64,000 nucleotides of DNA from an uncultured Gammaproteobacteria bacterium (GTDB lineage: Bacteria > Pseudomonadota > Gammaproteobacteria > Pseudomonadales > Pseudohongiellaceae): the NCBI GenBank assembly GCA_913060495.1, contig CAJXRP010000013.1, positions 35,479 through 99,478 on the forward strand. Direction: 5' to 3'. A program made the translations under genes and the position numbers. The stretch's first letter is position 1; every line of letters starts with the position of its first letter. A model generated the notes under the pieces. It had not been told where the DNA came from, searched no databases, and was given only the letters and a program-made list of their open reading frames with translations. Of this stretch, positions 1 through 8,376 are shown piece by piece.

Positions 1-645
1 TTTCTAGGATTTATTCATGGGGATGTTATCGCTGGGCTATTACTCGGCGGCCTACTGCGCTTAGTCTTGAGCCAACATGTTACCTACCTAATTAACTCCA
101 TAGCACACATGTGGGGTCGACAACCTTATAGCGAGAATAGTTCGGCTAGAGACAATCCAATTTTAGCCTTTTTTACTTATGGCGAGGGATATCATAATTA
201 TCATCACACTTTTCAATGGGACTATCGAAACGGTATTCGCTGGTGGCACTTCGACCCAACGAAGTGGATGATTAGCCTACTCTCTTTCGTTGGCTTAACT
301 CGCGATCTCAAACGCTGCAATCCTGCGCAGATCGAGAAAGCACGACTCGAACTTCAATACCTCAAAGCGACTGAGAAATGTGAGCGCTTCGATATTCCGG
401 AAAGCTGGCGACTGCGACTGGAAACTGAATACGAACAACTCCTGCAGACCCTCCAATTGTGGACCGAACACAGGCAAGCCTGGTACGAGGCCAAGGGAAT
501 ACAGTTGCAAGAAAGTCTCAACTCATTGGATCGGCTTCAGCTGAAGCATGGTTACCAAGAAGTCCAATACCGACTAAAGGCGCAAAAACAGCGCTGGCAA
601 TACCTACTGCGCGACCTGGCGCAGCCAAACCCACAATTGATCTAA
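1..645 (+). CDS. Fatty acid desaturase (acyl-CoA/acyl-lipid delta-9 type), C-terminal part
   Basis: Only the last 214 residues are in the window; the frame is open from base 1, so the start lies off the left edge. The visible part has a hydrophobic stretch, then the third histidine box HNYHH preceded by GEGYHN and followed by RWWHFDPTKW, the signature of membrane di-iron desaturases of the stearoyl-CoA desaturase type. These insert a double bond into saturated acyl chains at the inner membrane. After the catalytic domain there is a charged, probably helical tail of about 110 residues rich in Glu, Arg, Gln and Leu, longer than in short family members. The first two His boxes would be upstream. 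Family assignment is firm; substrate is not visible. Confidence 0.85.
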   Translation, partial: FLGFIHGDVIAGLLLGGLLRLVLSQHVTYLINSIAHMWGRQPYSENSSARDNPILAFFTYGEGYHNYHHTFQWDYRNGIRWWHFDPTKWMISLLSFVGLTRDLKRCNPAQIEKARLELQYLKATEKCERFDIPESWRLRLETEYEQLLQTLQLWTEHRQAWYEAKGIQLQESLNSLDRLQLKHGYQEVQYRLKAQKQRWQYLLRDLAQPNPQLI

Positions 646-865
646 TTACTCTTTACTCGCGTAAACGGATTAGTGATTACCGCGTTATGGTCTATAGAGC
701 TACCCCACCTCGCAAGCTGAGTGGGGCGAATTTAGGTGTCTATTTGTCGCGGCTATCACAAGCAATGAGATTCTGGCAGAATTAGCTACTCGTTAGGACT
801 CAATAGTCCGCAGACTAAAGACTCATAATACTCACCAGCTCAATGACTTATCGGAAGGAAATGAC

Positions 866-1375
866 ATGAATATCAAGCAGAAATCACAAATGCTAGCCCT
901 AATGGCGCTTACAGCAGCTAGCAACTCTGCCTGGGCTGTGGAAGAAGGCGATACCGCACCTATCTTCGACCTGCCTTCGATCTATGCTGATCACCCAGCT
1001 ATAAGCACGGCTAGCCTCGAAGGAAAGACGGTTTACGTGGACTTCTGGGCCTCTTGGTGTGCCCCCTGCCTCACTTCGCTGCCACTTTATAATGACATGT
1101 ATCACAAATATAAAGACCAGGGCTTGGAGATAGTCGCTATTAACGTAGACAATCCAATAGAAGATGGACTCGACTTCCTACTCGATACGCCTCTGGATTT
1201 TTTGATTCCGGCAGACCCTGACGGCGAAGCTGCGGAGTTATTCGAAGTAATAGGTATGCCAACGTCTTACCTGATCGAGCCTGATGGCACGGTCAAACTT
1301 GTGCACATGGGCTTCCGATCCGGCGACATCGAAATGATTGAAGAAGCTATACAAGATTCTTTAGGTGGCAACTAG
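866..1375 (+). CDS. TlpA-like periplasmic thioredoxin-fold protein
   Basis: A 169-residue protein with a Sec signal peptide (about residues 1-24, ending SAWA) and a thioredoxin fold of the TlpA/ResA/AhpC-TSA group. The active site is WCAPC at residues 64-68 (C65, C68), and a cis-proline segment GMPTSYLI follows near residue 130. Such proteins reduce or exchange disulfides in the periplasm, often for one client such as a cytochrome or copper protein. A good ribosome site (GGAAGG) lies about 8 bases before the ATG. It opens a tight operon with DUF4266, DUF3570 and ApbE genes (gaps 32, 12 and 50 bases), so a dedicated role for those products is likely. The client itself is inference; one candidate is the Cys-containing tail of the DUF4266 lipoprotein. 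Confidence 0.85.
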   Translation: MNIKQKSQMLALMALTAASNSAWAVEEGDTAPIFDLPSIYADHPAISTASLEGKTVYVDFWASWCAPCLTSLPLYNDMYHKYKDQGLEIVAINVDNPIEDGLDFLLDTPLDFLIPADPDGEAAELFEVIGMPTSYLIEPDGTVKLVHMGFRSGDIEMIEEAIQDSLGGN

Positions 1376-1407
1376 CCATCTAAAGACCTAATGAGGGAAC
1401 AGTTCCA

Positions 1408-1626
1408 ATGCGACAGCTACGCAACACCTTACTCCTGTCGATTTGCAGCCTACTACTGATTTCCTGCGCGGATGTTCGTGCCTGGGAGCGAGGCTACCTC
1501 GCTCGGGAGGAAATGGCCTGGGATACCGACGCGCTAGAGAGCGCTCTCAACGACCACATCTTCTTTAGCAAAGAGGCCTCCTCAGGGGGCAACAGCGCTG
1601 CAGGTGGCGGCTGCGGCTGCAATTAG
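1408..1626 (+). CDS. DUF4266 family small lipoprotein with Cys-Gly-Cys tail
   Basis: A 72-residue protein with a type II signal peptide; the lipobox LLISC makes C20 the lipidated residue. The middle carries the DUF4266 pattern WERGYLA..EMAW. The tail is glycine-rich and ends GGGCGCN, putting two cysteines (C69, C71) at the extreme C-terminus. Function is unknown. The CxC end could bind metal, form a disulfide or thioether, or be modified, and the thioredoxin just upstream is a natural partner. RBS GAGGGAA precedes the ATG. It lies between the TlpA-like gene and the DUF3570 gene, an association I recall from other Proteobacteria. The family call is by motif recognition. Confidence 0.8.
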   Translation: MRQLRNTLLLSICSLLLISCADVRAWERGYLAREEMAWDTDALESALNDHIFFSKEASSGGNSAAGGGCGCN

Positions 1627-1638
1627 GCCCTGCTCCGC

Positions 1639-2796
1639 GTGAAGAACAACGCCTCTCTCAACATTATTGCCCTATCTAGCACAGCTCTGGCGCTGCCCGG
1701 CATAGCCTTGGCGGATGCTCCTCCTACCCAGAGCACGATTTCCTATAAATTATCCAACTATCAAGAAGACGATCTTTCTCGATCAGAGGCTCCGCTCGGA
1801 GAACTGGATCGCTATGACATCGACGTACATCAATTTCAACTAGTCTCTCCTCTCGGCCGTAATATGTCTTTGCATGTTGACGCGAATTACGAGTCACTGA
1901 GTGGCGCTTCGCCCTGGTTCACGAGTCGCAGCCTAGATGGCGAACCCGTAGTGAACTTAAGTGGACCGAGCGGAATTAATGACCGACGCACAGAACTCAG
2001 TGTCGGCAGCCGCTACTATCTAGAAAATGGCAGCTTTGCAGGAAACATCGGCTATTCTGAAGAGAATGACTATCGCGCCAGCTACTTTAGCTTGAACGGA
2101 GAACGGCATTATAACAACGACTTAACCACAGTCTCGGCGGGCCTCAGCTATTCATCCGATGAAATATTTCCCACCGATGCCGAACTCTTCAATCGCGTTC
2201 AAGACGAAGATAAGCAGAGTACCTCTCTCTTCATCTCCGTCAGTCAAATTATTAATCAGCTATCCAGCTTTCAATCTGCGTTAAGCTTTACCGAACAGTC
2301 TGGCTTTCTAAACGACCCCTATAAGCTCAGAGACATCAGGCCAGATGACAAAACACAGATAGCTTGGAGTAATTCCTACAGGAGGTTCTTCGTTTCTGCG
2401 AATGCCGCACTCCATGTTAACTACCGTTACTACCACGATGATTTTGGCATTAGCTCTCACACCAGCGACCTTTCCTGGCACCAGAATCTCGGACGTACAT
2501 TTCAACTCGTTCCACAATTACGTTATTACAGCCAATCTGCAGCGGATTTTTTTACTAACGTTGACGACTTTCTTAGCCCGCTTAGCGAGTACCAATCTAG
2601 CGACTATCGCCTCTCGGCATTTGGCGCGGTTAGCGGAGGCTTTTCCGTGATTGCGGATATGGGTTCTTGGAAGGCAACACTGACAGCAGAACGCTATCTC
2701 GCCAACGACAAGTATTCCGCCTATGAGGTGTCGGAGCCCAGCACTGCGCTAGTTAAATACAACCGCCTATCACTAGGCATCGATTTCAAGTTCTAG
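1639..2796 (+). CDS. DUF3570 family protein, probable outer-membrane beta-barrel
   Basis: A 385-residue protein starting with GTG, 12 bases after the DUF4266 stop. It has a signal peptide (about 1-26, ending IALADA) and then long runs of alternating polar and aromatic residues (Tyr, Phe, Ser, Asp) typical of beta-barrel strands. It ends in DFKF, a C-terminal aromatic like that recognised by the BAM machinery. This fits the uncharacterised DUF3570 family. An outer-membrane barrel paired with a small lipoprotein and periplasmic thioredoxin suggests an envelope complex. No enzymatic motif is visible. The barrel call is inference from composition; a transport or anchoring role is not shown. Confidence 0.75.
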   Translation: MKNNASLNIIALSSTALALPGIALADAPPTQSTISYKLSNYQEDDLSRSEAPLGELDRYDIDVHQFQLVSPLGRNMSLHVDANYESLSGASPWFTSRSLDGEPVVNLSGPSGINDRRTELSVGSRYYLENGSFAGNIGYSEENDYRASYFSLNGERHYNNDLTTVSAGLSYSSDEIFPTDAELFNRVQDEDKQSTSLFISVSQIINQLSSFQSALSFTEQSGFLNDPYKLRDIRPDDKTQIAWSNSYRRFFVSANAALHVNYRYYHDDFGISSHTSDLSWHQNLGRTFQLVPQLRYYSQSAADFFTNVDDFLSPLSEYQSSDYRLSAFGAVSGGFSVIADMGSWKATLTAERYLANDKYSAYEVSEPSTALVKYNRLSLGIDFKF

Positions 2797-2846
2797 CCAA
2801 TGCCTGCCTTGTACGCCATAACTTTCTATCGAATTAAAACTTGACC

Positions 2847-3758
2847 ATGAGTCCGGAACCAAAGCGCTTCTCATTCAAGGCCATGGGAAGTTTTTGCGAG
2901 ATTCAACTGTTCGATGAATCCCCCGTCCGCGCAAAAAATATCGCCAAACAACTTATCGACGAAGTTGCACGATTGGAAAAAAAATACTCTCGCTTTCGAG
3001 AAGATAGCTTGCTGAGCAGAATTAATTCATCAGCGGGAAACAAAGCTGGCCTAGCCATTGATGAGGAAACACAATCGCTGTTTAACCATGCTCTAAATTG
3101 TTTTGAGCAGAGCGATGGACTTTTTGACATCACCTCTGGCGCACTGAACCAACTCTGGGATTTCAAGAAGGCTCTCGTTCCTAGCCAGGAAAAAATCGAC
3201 GCAGCACGCGCTCATGTTGGCCTACACAAAGTATCTTGCCAAGACTCTCACATACGACTGCCGCGCTATATGCAAATAGACTTTGGGGGCATCGTGAAGG
3301 AGTATGCCGCCGATTCTGCAGCGAGCTTGGCGCGCAGCTTAGACGTAGAACATGGCTTAGTAAATTTGGGAGGGGATTTCAGCGTCATAGGGGCGCAACC
3401 TGAGAACACTCCTTGGACTATAGGCATCTCTAGCCCAGAATCTAAAAACGACATCATGGCAAAGATCGACCTCATCAACGGCGGCCTTGCCAGTAGCGGA
3501 GACTATGAGCGCTTCTTCATGCACGAGGGCCATCGTTATAGTCACATTCTAAACCCCCTAACAGGCTGGCCCGCCAGCGGCTTGCGTGCGGTAAGTATTG
3601 CTGCAAATCTATGCAGCGTCGCTGGCTCGGTAGCAACAATTGCGATGCTGAAGGAGGAAGTAGAAGCTAAAATCTGGCTTAAAGATTCGGGACTTGGACA
3701 TGTCTACATGGACAGTCAGGGCATAGTTGCAGGCGCGGACCTGAAAAACAAAAATTAG
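2847..3758 (+). CDS. apbE: FAD:protein FMN transferase (ApbE family), no signal peptide
   Basis: A 303-residue ApbE-family protein that attaches FMN from FAD to Ser/Thr of target flavoproteins using Mg2+. Motifs seen are AMGSFCEIQLF at the N-terminus, GIVKEYAADSA (cf. GxxxKGYAVD), NLGGD, and SSGDYERFF followed by YSHILNPLTGWPA, which carry the FAD and metal ligands. The ATG at 2847 is preferred over a TTG at 2841; an in-frame TAA at 2835-2837 rules out a longer protein. The product therefore starts directly at the catalytic domain, with no Sec signal or lipobox, unlike most periplasmic ApbE proteins. It ends the TlpA/DUF4266/DUF3570 operon. No obvious FMN-acceptor motif is seen in those neighbours. 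Confidence 0.88.
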   Translation: MSPEPKRFSFKAMGSFCEIQLFDESPVRAKNIAKQLIDEVARLEKKYSRFREDSLLSRINSSAGNKAGLAIDEETQSLFNHALNCFEQSDGLFDITSGALNQLWDFKKALVPSQEKIDAARAHVGLHKVSCQDSHIRLPRYMQIDFGGIVKEYAADSAASLARSLDVEHGLVNLGGDFSVIGAQPENTPWTIGISSPESKNDIMAKIDLINGGLASSGDYERFFMHEGHRYSHILNPLTGWPASGLRAVSIAANLCSVAGSVATIAMLKEEVEAKIWLKDSGLGHVYMDSQGIVAGADLKNKN

Positions 3759-4744
3759 ACGAGACGCAAGGCTGGCTCATCTAGCAGAAAGAGTTGTTCA
3801 CGCAACTCCTGTATATGCTCCGCCCAATAACGCTCGGTATTGAACCAGGGAAAGCTCATCGGAAAGGCTGGATCCTCCCAGCGCCGCGCCAACCAGGCTG
3901 CGTAGTTCATCAAGCGCAATGTCCGCATTGATTCCACTAATTCCAACTCCGAAGCTTTGAAGTTATGAAATTCGTTGTAGCCTTCTACTAGCTCTAATAA
4001 CTGCCCCTGTCGCTGATTGCGATCACCTGACAGCATCATCCACAGATCTTGGATCGCCGGCCCCATCATAGTGTCATCGAAGTCGACAAAATTGGGAGTC
4101 TCGTCTTTCCACAATACATTCCCAGGATGGCAATCCCCATGAATGCGCAACTTGCTTAGCTCACCGTGGCCAGCGAAACGTTGTTGAATCTTATCAATCA
4201 AATCTTGAGAAACAGTTTCATAAGCAGGACGCATATCTCGGGAAAGAAAGTCATTCTCTAGAAGAAACTGTCTACTTCGCACAGCGAAGCGCTCAACCGT
4301 GAGCTCTATCCGATGCTTAAAACCATGTAGCGCGCCAACCGCATGAATGCGCCCGACAAAACGCCCCATAACCAACAAATTATCCAGGTTATCTAACTCG
4401 GGTGGACGCCCCAAGAACTGTTCGAACACTGAGAAACGAAAGTTGTTGAATTGCTGAAGCGTGCCGCCATCTGCAAAAGAAATTGGGGGCACAACGGGGA
4501 TCTCTAAATCCACCAACTCCTGAGTATAACTATGCTCTTCGAGTATCTGCTCGTTGCTCCAACGTTCGGGGCGATAGAACTTGACGATTATCGAGGGACC
4601 GTCGACAAGCCCAACCTGATAGACACGGTTCTCATAACTGTTGAGAGGAAAAATTCGCGCGTCAGTCTCATAGCCGAGACTCTCCACAGCTTCCAATACG
4701 GTAACTGGAGATAATTCAGCATAAGGGTGGCTAGAGGATTCCAT
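3755..4744 (-). CDS. srkA: Stress response kinase A (YihE/RdoA family)
   Basis: A 329-residue Ser/Thr kinase of the aminoglycoside-phosphotransferase fold, as in E. coli SrkA (YihE), which counters Cpx and oxidative stress and toxin-linked death. Motifs: the N-lobe FPLNSYENRVYQV and IIVKFYRPERW (ATP-site Lys), the catalytic loop HGDCHPGNVLW (Asp in HGD) and the metal-binding DFDD. Length matches the family (about 328). It overlaps the stop of apbE by 4 bases in convergent orientation. The usual neighbour dsbA is not adjacent. A resistance phosphotransferase is ruled out by the SrkA-specific RPERW region. Confidence 0.92.
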   Translation of the reverse strand: MESSSHPYAELSPVTVLEAVESLGYETDARIFPLNSYENRVYQVGLVDGPSIIVKFYRPERWSNEQILEEHSYTQELVDLEIPVVPPISFADGGTLQQFNNFRFSVFEQFLGRPPELDNLDNLLVMGRFVGRIHAVGALHGFKHRIELTVERFAVRSRQFLLENDFLSRDMRPAYETVSQDLIDKIQQRFAGHGELSKLRIHGDCHPGNVLWKDETPNFVDFDDTMMGPAIQDLWMMLSGDRNQRQGQLLELVEGYNEFHNFKASELELVESMRTLRLMNYAAWLARRWEDPAFPMSFPWFNTERYWAEHIQELREQLFLLDEPALRLV

Positions 4745-4809
4745 CTATTCAGAGAATCCTGTCAGAGTGCTCAATGGAAGTGCGCTGCAGTAAAATCGAT
4801 GAGTTAATT

Positions 4810-5145
4810 TCAAGAATCTTTTCGATCTACCTTATTGCCCACGATAGACACAGGGAAAGGAGACACATTGTCGCCGCTTGAGATCTTGCTAACCCCACTC
4901 TTCTCGACTTCATCGATACGGATGATTGCCTGAATGGGAATGAAGCTTCTTTTCACTCCATTAAACTCTGCCTTCAGCTTCTCTTCAGACGGGTCCACTA
5001 CAACTTGGGAGCGCTCATCGAACACATAATCTTCGATCTCGACAAAGCCATACAAATCGCTCTGATAGACCTGTTTTACGAATACTTCGTAGACCTTTCC
5101 CTTGTTAAGGAAGGTTATCTTGTATATTTCTGAGGGATTTCCCAT
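4810..5145 (-). CDS. DUF1820 family protein
   Basis: A soluble protein of 111 residues starting MGNPSEIYKITFLNKGKVYEVF and matching the DUF1820 family of Gammaproteobacteria, whose function is unknown. The ATG at 5145 is chosen over an in-frame TTG three codons upstream, because the purine-rich AAGAGA is well spaced for the ATG but nearly touches the TTG. The family core covers the first 90 residues; the last 20 (after KSGVSK) look disordered and variable. It stands alone on the minus strand between srkA and the divergent miaB. Confidence 0.8.
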   Translation of the reverse strand: MGNPSEIYKITFLNKGKVYEVFVKQVYQSDLYGFVEIEDYVFDERSQVVVDPSEEKLKAEFNGVKRSFIPIQAIIRIDEVEKSGVSKISSGDNVSPFPVSIVGNKVDRKDS

Positions 5146-5317
5146 GTATATCAATCTCTTATACTTTGGTCTGCAACACTGCGATGAAGCACTTTCAGGC
5201 GCCCTTGGTGCTTTTATAGGGGCTTGCTCGAACGAGTAGAGCTAATATCAGGCTTGAAGCCCGAATTTCAAGTCATTATGCGTCAATTCGTTGTTAAGTA
5301 CTGCTGATTTTTGCTGT

Positions 5318-5323
5318 TATAAT
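5318..5323 (+). promoter_or_regulatory. Candidate -10 box upstream of miaB
   Basis: A perfect TATAAT sits about 38 bases before the miaB GTG. A -35 match is poor (TTAAGT with an 18-base spacer). Sequence pattern only; direction and use are inferred from the following gene. Confidence 0.35.
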
Positions 5324-5361
5324 TCGCCCCCTTTTGAAAATAGCCACTGCACGGAAATACT

Positions 5362-6747
5362 GTGAAATCTGAACAGAGTGAAATCCATCCGGAAAAAGCA
5401 CCGGAAATAGCGGACAAGCCAACAATGGAGACTAAGAAAGTCTTCATTAAGACTCATGGCTGCCAGATGAACGAGTATGACTCGGATCGCATGTTGGACC
5501 TGCTAAAGGAAACGCACCACGCAGAATTAGTTGATGATCCAGCGGACGCCGATTTACTGCTACTTAACACCTGCTCTATCCGTGAAAAGGCCCAGGAAAA
5601 GGTTTTCCATCAGCTGGGGCGATGGCGCAGCCTGAAAGAAGCAAAGCCAGATATGAAAATCGCCGTCGGTGGCTGCGTAGCGAGCCAAGAAGGAGCGGCA
5701 ATTGGCAAGCGCGCGCCCTACGTTGACGTTGTTTTCGGTCCACAGACCCTGCATAAGCTACCTGCAATGCTTGATGCCAGTGGCAAGGGCAAGCCAGTAG
5801 TCGATATTAGCTTCCCTGAGATCGAGAAATTCGATCACCTACCACAACCCGATGCCAGTTCCTGTCAGGCCTTTTTAACTATCATGGAAGGTTGCAGCAA
5901 ATACTGTAGTTTTTGCGTCGTACCCTATACGCGCGGTGAAGAAGTCAGCCGACCATTAGATGATGTGCTAGCAGAAGCTGTCCACCTAGCCGAACAAGGC
6001 GTGCGAGAAATCAATCTTCTAGGCCAGAATGCAAATGCCTATCGCGGCCTGAGTCACGAAGGCAGCATCGTAGACTTGGCAACATTAATTCAGTACATCT
6101 CCAGCATAGACGGGATAGAGCGAATTCGCTTTACCACATCCCACCCTATTGAGTTCTCTAATTCATTGATCGAAGTCTACGGGCAGGTTCCTGAACTCGC
6201 AGATCATCTACACCTACCCGTACAGAGCGGCTCAGATCGAATCTTGGCTGCTATGAAACGAGGACACACGGCGCTCGAATATAAGTCGATAATCAGGAAG
6301 ATTCGCGCTATCCGACCGAACATCAGTCTCTCGTCGGATTTTATCGTGGGGTTTCCTGGCGAGACTAACGCCGATTTCGAGGACACCATGAAGCTGATAA
6401 TCGAAATAGGCTTCGACACTTCGTTTAGCTTTATCTATAGCGCGAGACCGGGCACGCCTGCCGCAGATCTAGTCGACCTAGTCCCTGCACAGGAAAAGAA
6501 GCATCGACTGGCAACCCTGCAATCACAGATCATTCAGCAGGCGAGCGCGATCAGTGCCGCTATGGTTGGCAGCGAGCAACGAATCTTGGTTACGGGCAGG
6601 TCTAAGAAGCATACCGGCGATCTGCAGGGGCGGACCGAAAACAACCGAGTAGTAAACTTCAAGTGTGACGATGCCTCGCTCATTGGTAACTTTACGAACT
6701 GTAAGATTACCGATGCACTGCCAAACTCCTTGCTCGGCTACATTTAG
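5362..6747 (+). CDS. miaB: tRNA-2-methylthio-N6-dimethylallyladenosine synthase
   Basis: MiaB is a radical-SAM methylthiotransferase that converts i6A37 to ms2i6A37 in tRNAs reading UNN codons. The N-terminal UPF0004 domain has [12 protein letters not shown] with cluster cysteines, then NTCSIREKA and GGCVA. The radical-SAM triad CSKYCSFC (CxxxCxxC) is near residue 178, and a TRAM domain occupies the last 60 residues. The start is ambiguous: GTG at 5362 adds a polar leader of 21 residues, whereas ATG at 5425 ([12 protein letters not shown]) aligns better with E. coli MiaB. It heads the conserved miaB-ybeZ-ybeY-corC block. Confidence 0.96.
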   Translation: MKSEQSEIHPEKAPEIADKPTMETKKVFIKTHGCQMNEYDSDRMLDLLKETHHAELVDDPADADLLLLNTCSIREKAQEKVFHQLGRWRSLKEAKPDMKIAVGGCVASQEGAAIGKRAPYVDVVFGPQTLHKLPAMLDASGKGKPVVDISFPEIEKFDHLPQPDASSCQAFLTIMEGCSKYCSFCVVPYTRGEEVSRPLDDVLAEAVHLAEQGVREINLLGQNANAYRGLSHEGSIVDLATLIQYISSIDGIERIRFTTSHPIEFSNSLIEVYGQVPELADHLHLPVQSGSDRILAAMKRGHTALEYKSIIRKIRAIRPNISLSSDFIVGFPGETNADFEDTMKLIIEIGFDTSFSFIYSARPGTPAADLVDLVPAQEKKHRLATLQSQIIQQASAISAAMVGSEQRILVTGRSKKHTGDLQGRTENNRVVNFKCDDASLIGNFTNCKITDALPNSLLGYI

Positions 6748-6820
6748 CATCTTGTGATAGTGCAATTGCTTGCTATACTGAATCCAACATTTTTCCCCCT
6801 TTGAGGTAAGCTTCTACTGC

Positions 6821-7837
6821 ATGACAACTCACACCCTCAGTTTGACTCTTATGCCAGACAACGCCCAGCGACTCTCCAACCTCTGCGGGCGCTTGAATGA
6901 ACACATACACCAGATAGAGAGCTTTCTTTCACTCAACATTCAACAACGTGGCAATATTTTTCAATTGTCCGGCAGTGAGTCGGCGACCGCTGACGGCGGG
7001 CATGTTCTTGAAACCCTTTATCAGGCTACCTCGCAGGGCAATCTGCTAAGTCCCAACCTAGTACACCTCGCTCTCCAGGAGACGATGCCCTCAGAGTCCA
7101 GCGAAAATGCCAGCGAGTTCGAGCAGTTACTCATCAAGACACCAAAGTCCTCGGTCAAACCCCGTGGCAAGCACCAGTGCGACTACGTGCGCAGTATCCA
7201 CCAACATGACATAAATTTTGGCATCGGCCCGGCGGGTACTGGCAAGACTTACCTCGCAGTCGCTTGCGCAGTCGAAGCACTGCTTAAAGAAGAAGTCAGT
7301 CGCATACTACTCGTTCGCCCTGCCGTGGAAGCGGGAGAGAAATTGGGCTTTTTGCCCGGAGATTTGGCACAGAAAATCGACCCGTATCTGCGCCCTCTCT
7401 ATGATGCACTCTACGAGATGCTTGGCTTCGAAAAAGTTTCCAGGCTCATCGAGAAGAATGTAATTGAAGTCGCTCCGCTGGCCTATATGCGTGGCCGAAC
7501 ACTGAATAATTCATTCATCATCCTGGATGAGAGCCAAAACACCACTACCGCACAGATGAAGATGTTTCTAACTCGCATCGGCTTTGGCTCCACCGCGGTA
7601 ATAACCGGCGACGTAACTCAGATAGACCTACCCAAGGGAGAGCGTTCCGGCTTGATACATGTGAGCACGGTACTCGAAGGCATAAATGAGATCGGATTTA
7701 CCTATTTCGAGGCAAAGGATGTAGTACGCCATCGTCTCGTGCAAAGGATTGTCGAAGCTTATGATGAGTTCGATCGTAAGTCTGTTTCCACACTAAGCAG
7801 CAAGGATTCCCAACAGGCCAATGAACGCGACAGTTGA
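6821..7837 (+). CDS. ybeZ: PhoH-like P-loop ATPase
   Basis: A 338-residue PhoH-family ATPase. The Walker A motif is GPAGTGKT (near residue 135) and Walker B is FIILDESQN; TGDVTQIDLP follows as the sensor region. An N-terminal KH-like segment precedes the ATPase core. In E. coli YbeZ interacts with the endonuclease YbeY and is linked to rRNA maturation; the precise activity is not settled. Its stop overlaps the ybeY start by 17 bases, which supports translational coupling and joint function. Confidence 0.93.
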   Translation: MTTHTLSLTLMPDNAQRLSNLCGRLNEHIHQIESFLSLNIQQRGNIFQLSGSESATADGGHVLETLYQATSQGNLLSPNLVHLALQETMPSESSENASEFEQLLIKTPKSSVKPRGKHQCDYVRSIHQHDINFGIGPAGTGKTYLAVACAVEALLKEEVSRILLVRPAVEAGEKLGFLPGDLAQKIDPYLRPLYDALYEMLGFEKVSRLIEKNVIEVAPLAYMRGRTLNNSFIILDESQNTTTAQMKMFLTRIGFGSTAVITGDVTQIDLPKGERSGLIHVSTVLEGINEIGFTYFEAKDVVRHRLVQRIVEAYDEFDRKSVSTLSSKDSQQANERDS

Positions 7838-8294
7838 TATCAGTAATAGCTGCGCGGATAAATGGGTACCCAGCATCGAGCAATGTGAAGATTGGCTCAA
7901 CTGCGGTTTGCAGATAGCGGCACAGAGCAAACCTTGCAGCATTAGCCTGAGTTTCGTTGACCCGACAAGCTCACAATCTCTCAATAAGCAATTTCGAGGT
8001 AAGGACAAGCCCACCAATGTCTTGTCCTTCCCGGCGGAATTTCCCAGCGAACTTCGAGAGCAAGTAGATACCTACCCCTTAGGCGATATCGTGATCTGTG
8101 CGGCCGTAGTCGAGGAAGAGGCTCGCGAGCAAGGCAAGGAGCTCAGCGCACACTGGGCACACCTTACAATACACGGGCTATTCCACCTCTTGGGGTATCT
8201 GCACGACCAGCAAAGCGATGCCGAGAAGATGGAACAGCTGGAAATTAATACACTGGAAAAACTTGGAATCCCCAACCCTTATTTGTTAGTGTGA
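7821..8294 (+). CDS. ybeY: Endoribonuclease YbeY (rRNA maturation and quality control)
   Basis: A 157-residue zinc-dependent endoribonuclease acting in 16S rRNA 3'-end maturation and 70S quality control. The zinc site HGLFHLLGYLH keeps all three histidines of the family pattern HGxLHLxGYDH; the Asp before the last His is Leu here. The upstream NKQFRGKDKPTNVLSFP and LGDIVIC motifs are also conserved. It overlaps ybeZ by 17 bases and lies 82 bases before corC. The Asp-to-Leu change is not at a metal ligand, so activity is expected. Confidence 0.94.
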   Translation: MNATVDISNSCADKWVPSIEQCEDWLNCGLQIAAQSKPCSISLSFVDPTSSQSLNKQFRGKDKPTNVLSFPAEFPSELREQVDTYPLGDIVICAAVVEEEAREQGKELSAHWAHLTIHGLFHLLGYLHDQQSDAEKMEQLEINTLEKLGIPNPYLLV

Positions 8295-8376
8295 TTACCG
8301 AGAGCCAAAGCCGTCTTCTACAAATCCACCGAATACCGAAGACACGCTCAAAAAAGAGAGAAAGAGAACGCAGAGA

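Noticed and set aside
459..785. Plus-strand frame of 108 codons overlapping the desaturase end
   Set aside because: Most of it is an out-of-frame reading of the desaturase tail, with Arg/Ala-rich translation and no ribosome site.
3755..4744. Aminoglycoside phosphotransferase (antibiotic resistance)
   Set aside because: The fold is shared, but RPERW, full length and the catalytic loop match the SrkA/YihE stress kinase.
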